This document shows positions 7,033 to 15,389 of a DNA stretch of 19,868 nt, one piece after another (position 1 is the first letter of the stretch; the number at the start of each line of letters is the position of its first letter). The translations under genes and the position numbers were made by a program. Origin of the DNA: JBALVT01 sp047612385 (GTDB lineage: Bacteria; Pseudomonadota; Gammaproteobacteria; Pseudomonadales; Halieaceae); the NCBI GenBank assembly GCA_047612385.1, contig JBLGAR010000083.1:1-19868 (forward strand). The letters are read 5' to 3'. Under the pieces are notes generated by a model. The model was not told the DNA's origin. It ran no database searches and was given only the letters and a program-made list of their open reading frames with translations.

Positions 7033-9639
7033 ATGGCCATGCTGCCTGGCCACTTTATGGATCTCCCTATCTCCGAAGTTCTCGATGAGATTCGTGACAC
7101 CTTGCACTTTCGTCATCAACTCGTATTGCAAGCTCCACCCGGCGCCGGCAAGACCACCGTGGTACCTCTGGCCTTGCTGTCAGAGTCTTGGCTATTGGGC
7201 CAAAAAATCCTTCTGCTCGAACCGCGTAGGGTGGCCGCGCGTGCCGCAGCTGTGCGCATGGCCGAGCTACTGGGTGAGTCGGTAGGCGAAACTGTCGGCT
7301 ATCGAATTCGGCAAGACACCTGTGTCGGCCCGGACACTCGCATCGAAGTTATCACCGAAGGCATTTTGACACGCATGGTGCAAAGCGATCCGAGTTTGGA
7401 CGGTATTGGGCTGATTATTTTCGATGAGTTTCACGAGCGCAATCTGGACTCTGATCTGGGTCTTGCATTAATAATGCAAAGTAGACATCTGTTCAGAGTA
7501 GATCCACCACTGAAGCTCATTGTGATGTCTGCCACCCTCGATGGGGAAGCTGTTTCCAATTTGTTAGGTGGTGCTCCCATGATCACCTCTGATGGTAGGC
7601 AGTTTGCTGTCGACGTCACCTACGGGGCGAGTTATCAATTAAGTGACTCGATTATCGGTCGCACGGTGCAGGCAACTAAGCAGGCACTGGAGGAACACAA
7701 CGGAAGTGTTTTGGTGTTTCTTCCCGGGCAAGGCGAAATTAACCGCGTTTTTCGAGACCTCAGACCTATCGTCGATGGCTATGAAAACGTCGAGCTGCAC
7801 GCTCTCTATGGAGGCTTGCCCCTAGCCAAGCAGCAACAAGCGATAGCTCCCGCCGCCGAGGGGGTTCGCAAGGTCGTGTTGTCTACTAATATCGCGGAGA
7901 GTAGCCTCACCATTGACGGCGTAGAAATTGTGATCGATGCGGGTTTGATCCGCGTACCCGTTTTTGATCCGTCTACCGGAATGACGCGGCTTGATACTCG
8001 CCGGCTATCGCGCTCTTCTGCGGAGCAGCGTGCGGGTAGAGCGGGGCGCTTGTCTGCCGGCCATTGTTATCGCTTGTGGAGCGAGGAACAACACGGGCAA
8101 TTGATTGCCAAGGCAACCCCGGAAATTTTGCAGGCCGACCTTGCACCACTTGCGCTTCAGCTATTGGCATGGGGAGTTGATAACCCCGATGAACTCGACT
8201 GGCTAGACCCTCCACCATCGGGCCCTTATAGCCAGGCCATCTCGCAACTGATTGCTTGCAGTGCTGTGTATAAGGGCGCTAGCGGTATCTATCAGCTAAC
8301 GCCTCATGGTGTTCGTCTCGCACAAATGCCGCTGCATCCCCGCCTGTCCCATATGCTGTTGGTGGGTTGTGATATTCACGCGACGGAAACTGCCTGCCTG
8401 CTTGCAGCGTTGCTATCTGAGCGCAACCCCATTGCCAATCAGGGCGTTGATTTGGTAGCGGCGATGCAAATGCTCACCGGTCAAAGCCGTTGTCCGCAAG
8501 CTCTGTCAGCCTGGTTGAAGCGAACCCGAAAGCAGGCGGACAGATTCAATGACATTTGTAACAAGGTTCACAAACCCCGTAAATATGCCATTCCAGTTTC
8601 AGAAGAAGATGTCCTGGGTGTGTTACTGGCGAGCGCTTATTCCGATCGCATTGCAAGGTTGCGCCCTGGAAATGATCAGAGCCAATACCAGATGAGCAAT
8701 GGTCGCAGTGCGGTACTTCCCGTTGAAGATGCCCTGGCGGGAGAGCCGTGGCTTGCGGTCGCGGAAGTGGGCGGACACGTAGGTGAGTCAGCCGATAAAA
8801 TTTACAGTGCCACCGCGTTGAATCCCGAAATGTTTGAAGATGTATTGTCGCCACTGCTTTGTCAGGAAGACTTTGTGGAATGGGACAAAAAGAGTAATCA
8901 GTTTATTGCTGAGTCCCGCATTGGGCTCGGAAATCTGGTTCTGTCTAGTAAAGCATTGGACGAGGTTCCCGATCAGGCCCGCAATGATGCGCTTTTGGGA
9001 GTCGTGAGAAAAGAGGGTTTGGCGCTGTTGCCATGGGATAAGAAATTGGAGCGATGGCGTGCCAGAGTGATGTTGTTGCGGGCCGCAGATCTGGGTACGC
9101 TGGATGTTGATTCTGTCGCCGAATTCAAGACGACTTCATGCGCGTGGCCCGATTTATCTAACGCCACGTTGTTGGCGACCCTTGAGGAGTGGCTGGCCCC
9201 CTATTTAAACGATGTGAGACGCCTTGAAGACTTTCAAAAAATTGATTTGAAATCGATTCTTTATAGTTTACTGCCCTGGCCTTTACCGCTTGATCTTGAG
9301 CGTCTCGCACCAGAGCATCTGGTGGTGCCATCGGGTTCGCGAATAGCCGTCGACTACAATGAGTACCCGCCGGTCCTTGCGGTAAAGCTGCAGGAAATGT
9401 TCGGCTGTGAGGATACGCCCAGAGTTGCGGACGGAAAAATCCCAGTGCTCATCCACTTGCTGTCGCCCGCAGGGCGGCCATTACAAATTACTCAGGACTT
9501 GGCTGGATTTTGGCGTAGCAGCTATGAAGAGGTGAAAAAGGAGATGCGGGGTCGCTATCCCAGGCATCCCTGGCCCGATGACCCGTTGCAGGCTTACGCT
9601 ACGGCCCATACCAAGAAGCGATCGCAAAAGCTGGCCTGA
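7033..9639 (+). CDS. hrpB: ATP-dependent helicase HrpB
   Basis: The 868-residue product is a DEAH/RHA-type superfamily 2 helicase. Motif I is A-P-P-G-A-G-K-T (34-41), motif II is D-E-F-H (131-134, not DEAH, as usual in HrpB), motif III is S-A-T-L (166-169), motif V is S-T-N-I-A-E-S-S (284-291), and motif VI is Q-R-A-G-R-A-G-R (332-339). After the helicase core come the winged-helix/HA2 region and the long HrpB C-terminal domain ending near the usual W-R-S-S-Y and PRHPWPDDP signature. E. coli HrpB is slightly shorter. It is a predicted ATP-driven nucleic-acid unwinding enzyme of largely unknown physiological role. The start could be ATG 7033 or 7057; neither has a good ribosome binding site. 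A SPOR lipoprotein gene follows 67 bases later. Confidence 0.95.
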   Translation: MAMLPGHFMDLPISEVLDEIRDTLHFRHQLVLQAPPGAGKTTVVPLALLSESWLLGQKILLLEPRRVAARAAAVRMAELLGESVGETVGYRIRQDTCVGPDTRIEVITEGILTRMVQSDPSLDGIGLIIFDEFHERNLDSDLGLALIMQSRHLFRVDPPLKLIVMSATLDGEAVSNLLGGAPMITSDGRQFAVDVTYGASYQLSDSIIGRTVQATKQALEEHNGSVLVFLPGQGEINRVFRDLRPIVDGYENVELHALYGGLPLAKQQQAIAPAAEGVRKVVLSTNIAESSLTIDGVEIVIDAGLIRVPVFDPSTGMTRLDTRRLSRSSAEQRAGRAGRLSAGHCYRLWSEEQHGQLIAKATPEILQADLAPLALQLLAWGVDNPDELDWLDPPPSGPYSQAISQLIACSAVYKGASGIYQLTPHGVRLAQMPLHPRLSHMLLVGCDIHATETACLLAALLSERNPIANQGVDLVAAMQMLTGQSRCPQALSAWLKRTRKQADRFNDICNKVHKPRKYAIPVSEEDVLGVLLASAYSDRIARLRPGNDQSQYQMSNGRSAVLPVEDALAGEPWLAVAEVGGHVGESADKIYSATALNPEMFEDVLSPLLCQEDFVEWDKKSNQFIAESRIGLGNLVLSSKALDEVPDQARNDALLGVVRKEGLALLPWDKKLERWRARVMLLRAADLGTLDVDSVAEFKTTSCAWPDLSNATLLATLEEWLAPYLNDVRRLEDFQKIDLKSILYSLLPWPLPLDLERLAPEHLVVPSGSRIAVDYNEYPPVLAVKLQEMFGCEDTPRVADGKIPVLIHLLSPAGRPLQITQDLAGFWRSSYEEVKKEMRGRYPRHPWPDDPLQAYATAHTKKRSQKLA

Positions 9640-9664
9640 ATTTGCCGAGAGGATTGTGCTATCT

Positions 9665-9679
9665 TTTTGCGCAGCAAAA
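9665..9679. other. Short inverted repeat between hrpB and the SPOR gene
   Basis: TTTTGC-gca-GCAAAA is a perfect 6-bp stem with a three-base loop. Directly after it comes the palindrome TTAATATTAA (9681-9690). They lie in the 67-base gap after hrpB. With neither a GC-rich stem nor a T tail, a terminator is doubtful. An AT-rich promoter or binding site for the SPOR gene is equally possible. Confidence 0.3.
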
Positions 9680-9706
9680 CTTAATATTAATAGAGGCAGT
9701 GCTTAC

Positions 9707-10339
9707 GTGAGATTTTCTTTTAATCATTCAATAGTATTTTTGTTGCTTGTGTCCTTGGGGGGCTGCGGTATTTTTGAAGAAAGCGCCCCGCAGGCGAGTA
9801 AAGTGCGCGTCGCGCCCGGGACAGAAAAGGTTACCGATGACTGGCACTGTATCGCTGATCAAAAGGGTCTTTGGGATTGTTTTCAAACCCCGCCTGTGAA
9901 GGCGGCAGAAAGTGTGCCAGCTTCTGCGCCGGCTGAAACGCTCGTAGAGCCGGCTTCTGCGCCTCCTGTGAGTGCTAGATCAGTCGAGGCTTCGGAACCA
10001 GAGACTTCCGGGCTCGAAGGCACCGCCGCCAACCAAGAGACTCGAGAATCCTATCTACAAAGCAATCATGATTGGCAAAAACTGTCAGCTGCGGCTTTCG
10101 TATTGCAGGTGGCGGCCCATACCAGTCAAGCCAATGCGGAAACCGCCCTCACAGGCCTCGATGCACCGGGCGCCGAAATTGTTAAAACCTGGTCTGAAAA
10201 GGGGGATGTTTTTGTGATCATTACCGGTAGTTATCCCGACCGATCTGCCGCTGAAACGTCAGCGGAAGCGTTTACAGCACGTAATCCCGGTACCAGCTAT
10301 TGGATTCGAAGTACGTCTAATTTTCTCAAAGCACTATAA
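9707..10339 (+). CDS. SPOR-domain lipoprotein
   Basis: The start is taken as GTG at 9707, giving 210 residues. It puts a lipoprotein signal peptide (FLLLVSLGGC, Cys20) at the N-terminus, and GAGG lies about ten bases upstream. An in-frame start further upstream would overlap hrpB and bury the signal sequence. After the lipidated Cys comes a small segment with W-H-C (46-48) and W-D-C (56-58). An Ala/Pro/Glu-rich linker with two PASAP units (71-75, 82-86) follows, and then a SPOR-like domain at about 130-205 (FVLQVAAHTS, then VFVIITGSYPDRSAAETSAEAF). SPOR domains bind peptidoglycan lacking stem peptides and usually localise proteins to the septum. It may belong to the hrpB transcript. Its stop is 11 bases from that of the convergent RND permease gene. 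The lipoprotein/SPOR call is strong; the exact role is unknown. Confidence 0.82.
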   Translation: MRFSFNHSIVFLLLVSLGGCGIFEESAPQASKVRVAPGTEKVTDDWHCIADQKGLWDCFQTPPVKAAESVPASAPAETLVEPASAPPVSARSVEASEPETSGLEGTAANQETRESYLQSNHDWQKLSAAAFVLQVAAHTSQANAETALTGLDAPGAEIVKTWSEKGDVFVIITGSYPDRSAAETSAEAFTARNPGTSYWIRSTSNFLKAL

Positions 10340-10350
10340 AGCAGCCACGG

Positions 10351-13300
10351 CTACTGATTAGCGACGACAATCTCCTCTCTGTCACTCTCCATGGCAGGCG
10401 CACTTGCTCCAGTCACCCGCAACAGATCCTCAAGAATCACATACAGGCACGGCACTAAAAATAGTGTAATCGTGGTGCCTATCAGCACGCCGAAAGCGAG
10501 TGATACCGCCATGGGCACAAACATGCTTAGTGAAATTGTATTGTCCATGATAATGGGTGCGAGGCCGACAAACGTGGTGATACTGGTGAGCACGATGGGT
10601 CGAAAACGAACGGCGCCAGAGTGGGACACTATATCCTCTAGGGCACCGCCGTTGAGTCGCGTTTTGTTAATGTAGTCGACCAGGACCAGACTGGAGTTCA
10701 CCACGACACCGGACAGGGCGACAATGCCCAGTAGCGAGAAAAACACCAGGTCAAATCCCATTATAAAATGGCCAAAAATAGCCCCCACGGCACCAAAGGG
10801 TATAACGCTCATTATCACCAGGGGCTGAAGATAAGACTGCAGTGGAATCGCGAGCAACGCATAGATCACAAGTAGAGCCAGGGCAGCAGTGCTTAGTAGG
10901 CTGCCCATAGATTCGTTGCGTTCTTCGGCTTCACCGGCCAGGCGGTAGTTCACACCCGGGTGTCGCTGCATGATATCCACCATCTCTTTGTTTTTTAGAG
11001 AGTTCAAGATCGCCTCTGGTGTGTTGATCGTTCTATTGACTCCCGCTATGACTCTGACCACGCGGTGACCGTCCACCCGGTTGATGGTGGTATAGCCTCG
11101 GGACAATGTGGCTTGGGCAACACTTCCAAAAGGAACCTCTGTTCCGTCCGCAGTGCGTATTCGCATATCCTCCAGGTCGCCCAGGGATTTTCGCTCATCT
11201 TCGGGGTAGCGAACCATGACTCGAATATCGTCTTTCCCACGTTGAAGCCGCTGTGCTTCATAACCGTAGAACGCGTGTCGTACCTGCTGGCCCAGGTCAT
11301 TCATGGTAAGGCCCAAGCTGCGGGCTTCGGGCAGTAGCTTCAATTGTACTTCTTGCTTGCCGGCCCTGAAGGTGTCGGTGATATCAATAACGCCGCTGTA
11401 GGACTGCAGGCTCTGGCGCAGCTCACCGGCGGCGGAGCGAAGTTCATCAAAGTTAGTGCCGTAAAGCTCGATATCGATGGCCTTGCCCATGCTGAAAGCT
11501 TCCGAGGTAAAGCCCAATTCGATGGCATCGGGTATGGACCCTGTGAGCTCGCGCCATCGGGCTGCATACGTTTTGGTAGAGACTCCTGAATAGTCGCGGG
11601 GCAGATTCAGTTCCACCGCAATTTCTGCCAGGTTTGCCTGTGTGCTGGTAGAAAAACTGACACTACCCTTGGGAATAAATGACCCCACACTGGCAAATAC
11701 ATGCCGGATTTTGCTGGGCTCGCCCTCGGCTAAATCTGCATCCAGCTCGATTCTTAATTGCTCCGCGGCGCGTTCAATTTGAGCTGCGGCAGATGCAGTG
11801 ATTTCTATTGGCGTACCCTCGGGCATTGTCAGTGTGGAGTACAAACGCGTGCCCTCAACTGAGGGGAAGAACTGGAAAATCACTCTCCCGCTAATAAACA
11901 GCGCAACAGTCACAGCCAGTATGCCGATGCCTAACGCCAGCGTGACGTAGCGCCATCTTATGGCGGCCCTGACGCTCGGCATATAATAGTTGTTGGCTAT
12001 GGATTCCAGTCCGTTTGAGAGTTTGGCTTGAACAACAAGCCATCGGTTAAATCCGGAACTGCCTCCGACTTCCTTTTCGGCTTTTCTATGGGCGAGATGC
12101 GAAGGCAGTATGAACTGTGACTCAATAATACTGAAAAATAGTGCCACGATTACAGTCACAGCGATAGCACCGAAAAATCCGCCCATGCTACCGGGTATGG
12201 TCAAGATGGGGATAAAAGTGGCCATAGTAGTGAACACACCGAACACTACTGGAACCGTAACGTCTTGTGTGCCCTTGGATGCTGCTTCCAGGCGGGGTAA
12301 ACCCTGCTGCTCATATGAGTAGATTCGCTCACCTACCACAATGGCATCGTCGACCAGTATTCCCAGCACCAGAATGAACCCCATCACAGACACTGTGCTG
12401 ATAGATATATCGAGAATCGGAAACAAAGCGACGGCGCCAAGCATTGCCACAGGGATACCAGCGGCTACCCAAAGTGCCAGCCGAAACCGCAGGAACAATG
12501 TTAGAACCAGCAACACCAGGATGAGTCCGCTTCGGGCGTTTTTCGTCAGAGCGTCCAGGCGGTCAACCAAGTCCTGAGACTCATCTTTCCAAACGTTCAG
12601 GTAAATACCTTCAGGCAGTTGCTGTTGTTCTTTGACGAGGTATTCCTTTACCTGGCTGGCGATAGCGAGAATGTCTTCTTTGCCAATTCGCGAAACCTTC
12701 ACGGCGACCGCTGGGTTGCCATCCATGCGGGCCAGCAAATCGCTGTCTTCGAAACCGTCGATAACGGTCGCTATCTCACCCAGGGTCACTTGTGTTCCAT
12801 CGCTTTGAGTGAGAACGATAATGTCCTCAAATTCTTGGCCGTGATAGGCCTGACCTTTGGTGCGCAGCAATATTTCTCCGCCCTGGGTTTTGAGTGATCC
12901 TCCGGGTACATCTAAAGAGCTGTTCTCGATAGCTCTGCCTATTTCGGCTAGCGTCAGGCCGTGACGCCGTAGAGTCTGCTCGCTGACCTCAATAGAAATC
13001 TCATAGGGTCGGGCAAAGAGGAGTTCTACCTGCGACACACCCGGTAGGGCGGCAATCTCATCGCGAATTCTCTGGCCTGTGTATTTTAGCGAGCGCTCAT
13101 CGGCGTTACCGGAAATGGCGACCTCAAGAACGGTGGCGAGAAAGGTTACTTCATTGGTTATTGGTTTTTCTGTTTCGCTGGGGAAGGAATCAATAGCATC
13201 AACTTTGCTTTTAATATCGTTGGTGACCTTGCTTTTATCAACGCCCTCAACGAGTTCGATCATCACCGAGCAAAAGCCCTCAGACGCAGTAGAGCGAATT

Positions 13301-13539
13301 TTGTCAATGCCCTCAGAGCCCTCTACCGCTTCCTCCACACGAATACAAACCGCTTGCTCAACTTCTGATGGTGCAGCTCCCAGGTAGGGAATTTTGATCT
13401 GGATGGCATCTACTTCAATATTGGGAAATTCTTCTTGGTGGATATTGGGTAGGGCTAGCAAACCCGCCATGAATAAGATCATCATCAACAGATTAGAGGC
13501 GACTGGGTTATGGATAAACCAGTTGATCATGTTATTCAT
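10351..13539 (-). CDS. RND efflux transporter permease (AcrB/HAE-1 superfamily)
   Basis: This 1062-residue inner-membrane pump has the RND layout. An N-terminal helix (12-30) is followed by a large periplasmic porter domain (about 31-335), helices 2-6 (about 336-480), a second porter domain (about 560-860) and the final helices (about 870-1040). Helix 4 carries the proton-relay pair Asp397-Asp398 in V-L-G-I-L-V-D-D-A-I-V-V-G-E, equivalent to AcrB Asp407/408. The early L-P-N-I-H-Q-E-E-F-P-N and P-Y-x-G-A-A-P-S-E-V-E stretches are typical. Nothing shows metal specificity, and an organic or drug substrate is more likely. Its adaptor gene ends nine bases upstream on the same strand. There is no outer-membrane factor beside it, so a TolC encoded elsewhere must complete the channel. 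Confidence 0.93.
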   Translation of the reverse strand: MNNMINWFIHNPVASNLLMMILFMAGLLALPNIHQEEFPNIEVDAIQIKIPYLGAAPSEVEQAVCIRVEEAVEGSEGIDKIRSTASEGFCSVMIELVEGVDKSKVTNDIKSKVDAIDSFPSETEKPITNEVTFLATVLEVAISGNADERSLKYTGQRIRDEIAALPGVSQVELLFARPYEISIEVSEQTLRRHGLTLAEIGRAIENSSLDVPGGSLKTQGGEILLRTKGQAYHGQEFEDIIVLTQSDGTQVTLGEIATVIDGFEDSDLLARMDGNPAVAVKVSRIGKEDILAIASQVKEYLVKEQQQLPEGIYLNVWKDESQDLVDRLDALTKNARSGLILVLLVLTLFLRFRLALWVAAGIPVAMLGAVALFPILDISISTVSVMGFILVLGILVDDAIVVGERIYSYEQQGLPRLEAASKGTQDVTVPVVFGVFTTMATFIPILTIPGSMGGFFGAIAVTVIVALFFSIIESQFILPSHLAHRKAEKEVGGSSGFNRWLVVQAKLSNGLESIANNYYMPSVRAAIRWRYVTLALGIGILAVTVALFISGRVIFQFFPSVEGTRLYSTLTMPEGTPIEITASAAAQIERAAEQLRIELDADLAEGEPSKIRHVFASVGSFIPKGSVSFSTSTQANLAEIAVELNLPRDYSGVSTKTYAARWRELTGSIPDAIELGFTSEAFSMGKAIDIELYGTNFDELRSAAGELRQSLQSYSGVIDITDTFRAGKQEVQLKLLPEARSLGLTMNDLGQQVRHAFYGYEAQRLQRGKDDIRVMVRYPEDERKSLGDLEDMRIRTADGTEVPFGSVAQATLSRGYTTINRVDGHRVVRVIAGVNRTINTPEAILNSLKNKEMVDIMQRHPGVNYRLAGEAEERNESMGSLLSTAALALLVIYALLAIPLQSYLQPLVIMSVIPFGAVGAIFGHFIMGFDLVFFSLLGIVALSGVVVNSSLVLVDYINKTRLNGGALEDIVSHSGAVRFRPIVLTSITTFVGLAPIIMDNTISLSMFVPMAVSLAFGVLIGTTITLFLVPCLYVILEDLLRVTGASAPAMESDREEIVVANQ

Positions 13540-13548
13540 AGCCGGTGT

Positions 13549-14697
13549 TTACTCGAATACGGGTTGAACCCGCATACCTTCTACGACGGTTTGCATGGGG
13601 GAAAGGCAAACGATCTCTCCATCTTGCAGGCCTGATTGAATTAATACCTCGTCGTGCTCAAGGCGTAAGATAGTGACAGTTCTAAAGTGGAGCCGGTTGT
13701 CTTCGTCGACGATAAGAACCTGATTGTTATCCCGGATAACGGAACGGGGGAGCCTGATAATGTTACTCACTTCCCGCCCGCGAATACTCGCCTGGACGAA
13801 CAATCCGACCGGTGCAGAAATGCTGTCTTCGCTTTCTGTGCTGTAGTTTTCGAAGCGAGCCACTCCGTAGCCCATTCTGCTTCTCTCATCTATTTGTGCC
13901 TCGGTACGGATAAGTTCTCCGTTCCAGATTAACCGCGTAGTGCCAAAATCAGCAGTGGCGGTGACCTGAGGGCGAATTTCCTCGGGTATTTGACCGCGTC
14001 GGACAACTGCCAGGCCAACGTAGGAAAGCTGATCTGGTGCGATAGGCAGCCGCACCTCGACAAAGTCTGTAGCGTAGATTGTGCCAATGCTGCTGCCTCG
14101 TGCGACAAACTGGCCCTGGTCCACGTGTTCTTCTCTGACTAGCCCCTTGAAAGGAGCAAGTAGATTGGTTCGCTCGAGATCGCGTTTGGCTTGATCGAGA
14201 TTGGCTTTACTCTCCACCAGGTTTGCTGCTGCGACCCGCGAAGCGCGTTTTCCGGAATCGAGTTGGGATTGGCTGGCGAGTTGTTGGTCATGCAAACGCT
14301 GCAAACGTTTTAGTTCGTCCTTGGCAAAGCTAGCTTCGACTTCGGTGCGATCTACCTGGGCGGTAGCCCGCTCCATCGATGTTTTGTAGTCTGCGTCATC
14401 AATCCGCAGTAGTACGTCGCCAGATTCGAAGGAGCCTCCATCAACAAGAGCGGGAGATATCCATATTACCCGGCCCGAAACTTCAGGTATTAGCTCGCTC
14501 TGGCTTCTGGGCTGCACAGTACCTTGAGAGTTTATGATCAGATGTTCTGTTCGTGCCTCCACGCGTATGGCTCTAACAGCGGCGGCGGGACGTTCGTAGG
14601 GCTCAGGAACCAGTTCTGGCTTGCTTATCGCCAGCAACGTGGCTATAGCCAATCCCGCTAGGAGAGCAACGATTGGGTAGACAATTCTTTTGTTCAT
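13549..14697 (-). CDS. RND efflux periplasmic adaptor (membrane fusion protein)
   Basis: The 382-residue protein is anchored by one N-terminal helix (about 7-25), with no lipobox Cys. Then come the first lipoyl half (SGRVIWISPALVDGGSFESGD), a coiled-coil hairpin (about 105-175, rich in Lys/Glu/Leu/Gln), the second lipoyl half (LLAPFKGLVREEHVDQGQFV), and beta-barrel and membrane-proximal domains to the C-terminus. This is the HlyD/AcrA-type adaptor that links the inner-membrane pump to an outer-membrane channel. TGGAG lies ahead of the ATG. The permease gene starts nine bases after the stop, so the two are clearly one transcription unit. A candidate promoter with a palindrome in its spacer lies immediately upstream. 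No regulator gene is adjacent. Confidence 0.92.
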   Translation of the reverse strand: MNKRIVYPIVALLAGLAIATLLAISKPELVPEPYERPAAAVRAIRVEARTEHLIINSQGTVQPRSQSELIPEVSGRVIWISPALVDGGSFESGDVLLRIDDADYKTSMERATAQVDRTEVEASFAKDELKRLQRLHDQQLASQSQLDSGKRASRVAAANLVESKANLDQAKRDLERTNLLAPFKGLVREEHVDQGQFVARGSSIGTIYATDFVEVRLPIAPDQLSYVGLAVVRRGQIPEEIRPQVTATADFGTTRLIWNGELIRTEAQIDERSRMGYGVARFENYSTESEDSISAPVGLFVQASIRGREVSNIIRLPRSVIRDNNQVLIVDEDNRLHFRTVTILRLEHDEVLIQSGLQDGEIVCLSPMQTVVEGMRVQPVFE

Positions 14698-14718
14698 AGC
14701 GGCTCCATTGGGGCTGCT

Positions 14719-14749
14719 ATAATACTTTATAAAAAGCTTTTTGCGTCAG
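14719..14749 (-). promoter_or_regulatory. Candidate RND operon promoter with a palindrome in a 19-bp spacer
   Basis: On the minus strand CTGACG (14744-14749) and TATTAT (14719-14724) are separated by 19 bases. The spacer holds the perfect palindrome AAAAAGCTTTTT (14731-14742), nearly centred between the boxes. Over-long spacers with a central dyad are characteristic of promoters activated by MerR-family regulators. The -35 match is only moderate. The transcript would begin about 15 bases before the adaptor ATG. Confidence 0.4.
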
Positions 14750-14778
14750 GATGACAAAATTTTAAGGTTCCGGTGTAA

Positions 14779-15336
14779 TTAAGTGCCAATCTGTGATTTC
14801 ACCAGCGCTAGCATAGCCTCAAGATTTTCAGCTGACATGGGGTCCTCGGTAAAATAAAGCACCTGCCCATCTTTGTCTAGAATTGCCAGGGCCGCGCTTT
14901 TTTTGGCCAGCTTCCAGGCTTTGCGCCCATCGCCGTCCGCGTCTAGGACCAGGGTTGCGCCGGGAAATTCGCGTTTCTTGGATTCAATTTCAGAGACTAC
15001 GAAACCATTTGTTCCCCACATTGCGTCGTCCAGGTTAAGGACGGTGGTGATGTGAAAATCGGTCTTTTCGAACTTCTCTGTAAGAATATCGGTAAATTCG
15101 TTGTAGATTTTGCTGGCGCCGCGGGTGGCAGCCAGATATTGCAAAATGTGTACTTTCCCGGGTTTGGCGCTGGATGACCAGGGCTGGTAGACAATATCGT
15201 CTCCGCTGAGTATGAGTTCACCCCGGTCCTCGATTGTTAGTTGCGGCACCGGGTTTCCCGGGGCGATGGACTCGGCATTAACTGCGATACAAAGCGCTGT
15301 TGCCGCAAAGACAGTGATCAATTTTCCCAATATCAA
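14779..15336 (-). CDS. ytfJ: YtfJ-family periplasmic thioredoxin-fold protein
   Basis: The 185-residue product matches the YtfJ family in length (E. coli about 184) and content. It has a signal peptide (1-21, cleavage after V-N-A), then G-N-P-V-P-Q-L-T-I and G-K-V-H-I-L-Q-Y-L-A-A-T-R-G-A-S, with no CxxC where thioredoxins carry one. Later stretches V-L-N-L-D-D-A-M-W-G-T and the C-terminal L-D-K-D-G-Q-V-L-Y-F-T-E also fit. The function is unknown; location in the periplasm is inferred from the signal peptide. The start is a TTG at 15336, supported by GGAGA eight bases upstream and by the signal sequence; no ATG is available nearby. It lies 53 bases after ygiQ on the same strand and 81 bases before the RND adaptor gene. 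Confidence 0.87.
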   Translation of the reverse strand: MILGKLITVFAATALCIAVNAESIAPGNPVPQLTIEDRGELILSGDDIVYQPWSSSAKPGKVHILQYLAATRGASKIYNEFTDILTEKFEKTDFHITTVLNLDDAMWGTNGFVVSEIESKKREFPGATLVLDADGDGRKAWKLAKKSAALAILDKDGQVLYFTEDPMSAENLEAMLALVKSQIGT

Positions 15337-15389
15337 AATGCAATCTCCGGGCTACACCTGTATGCGACTGGTTTTATTTGGTTCAAGCG

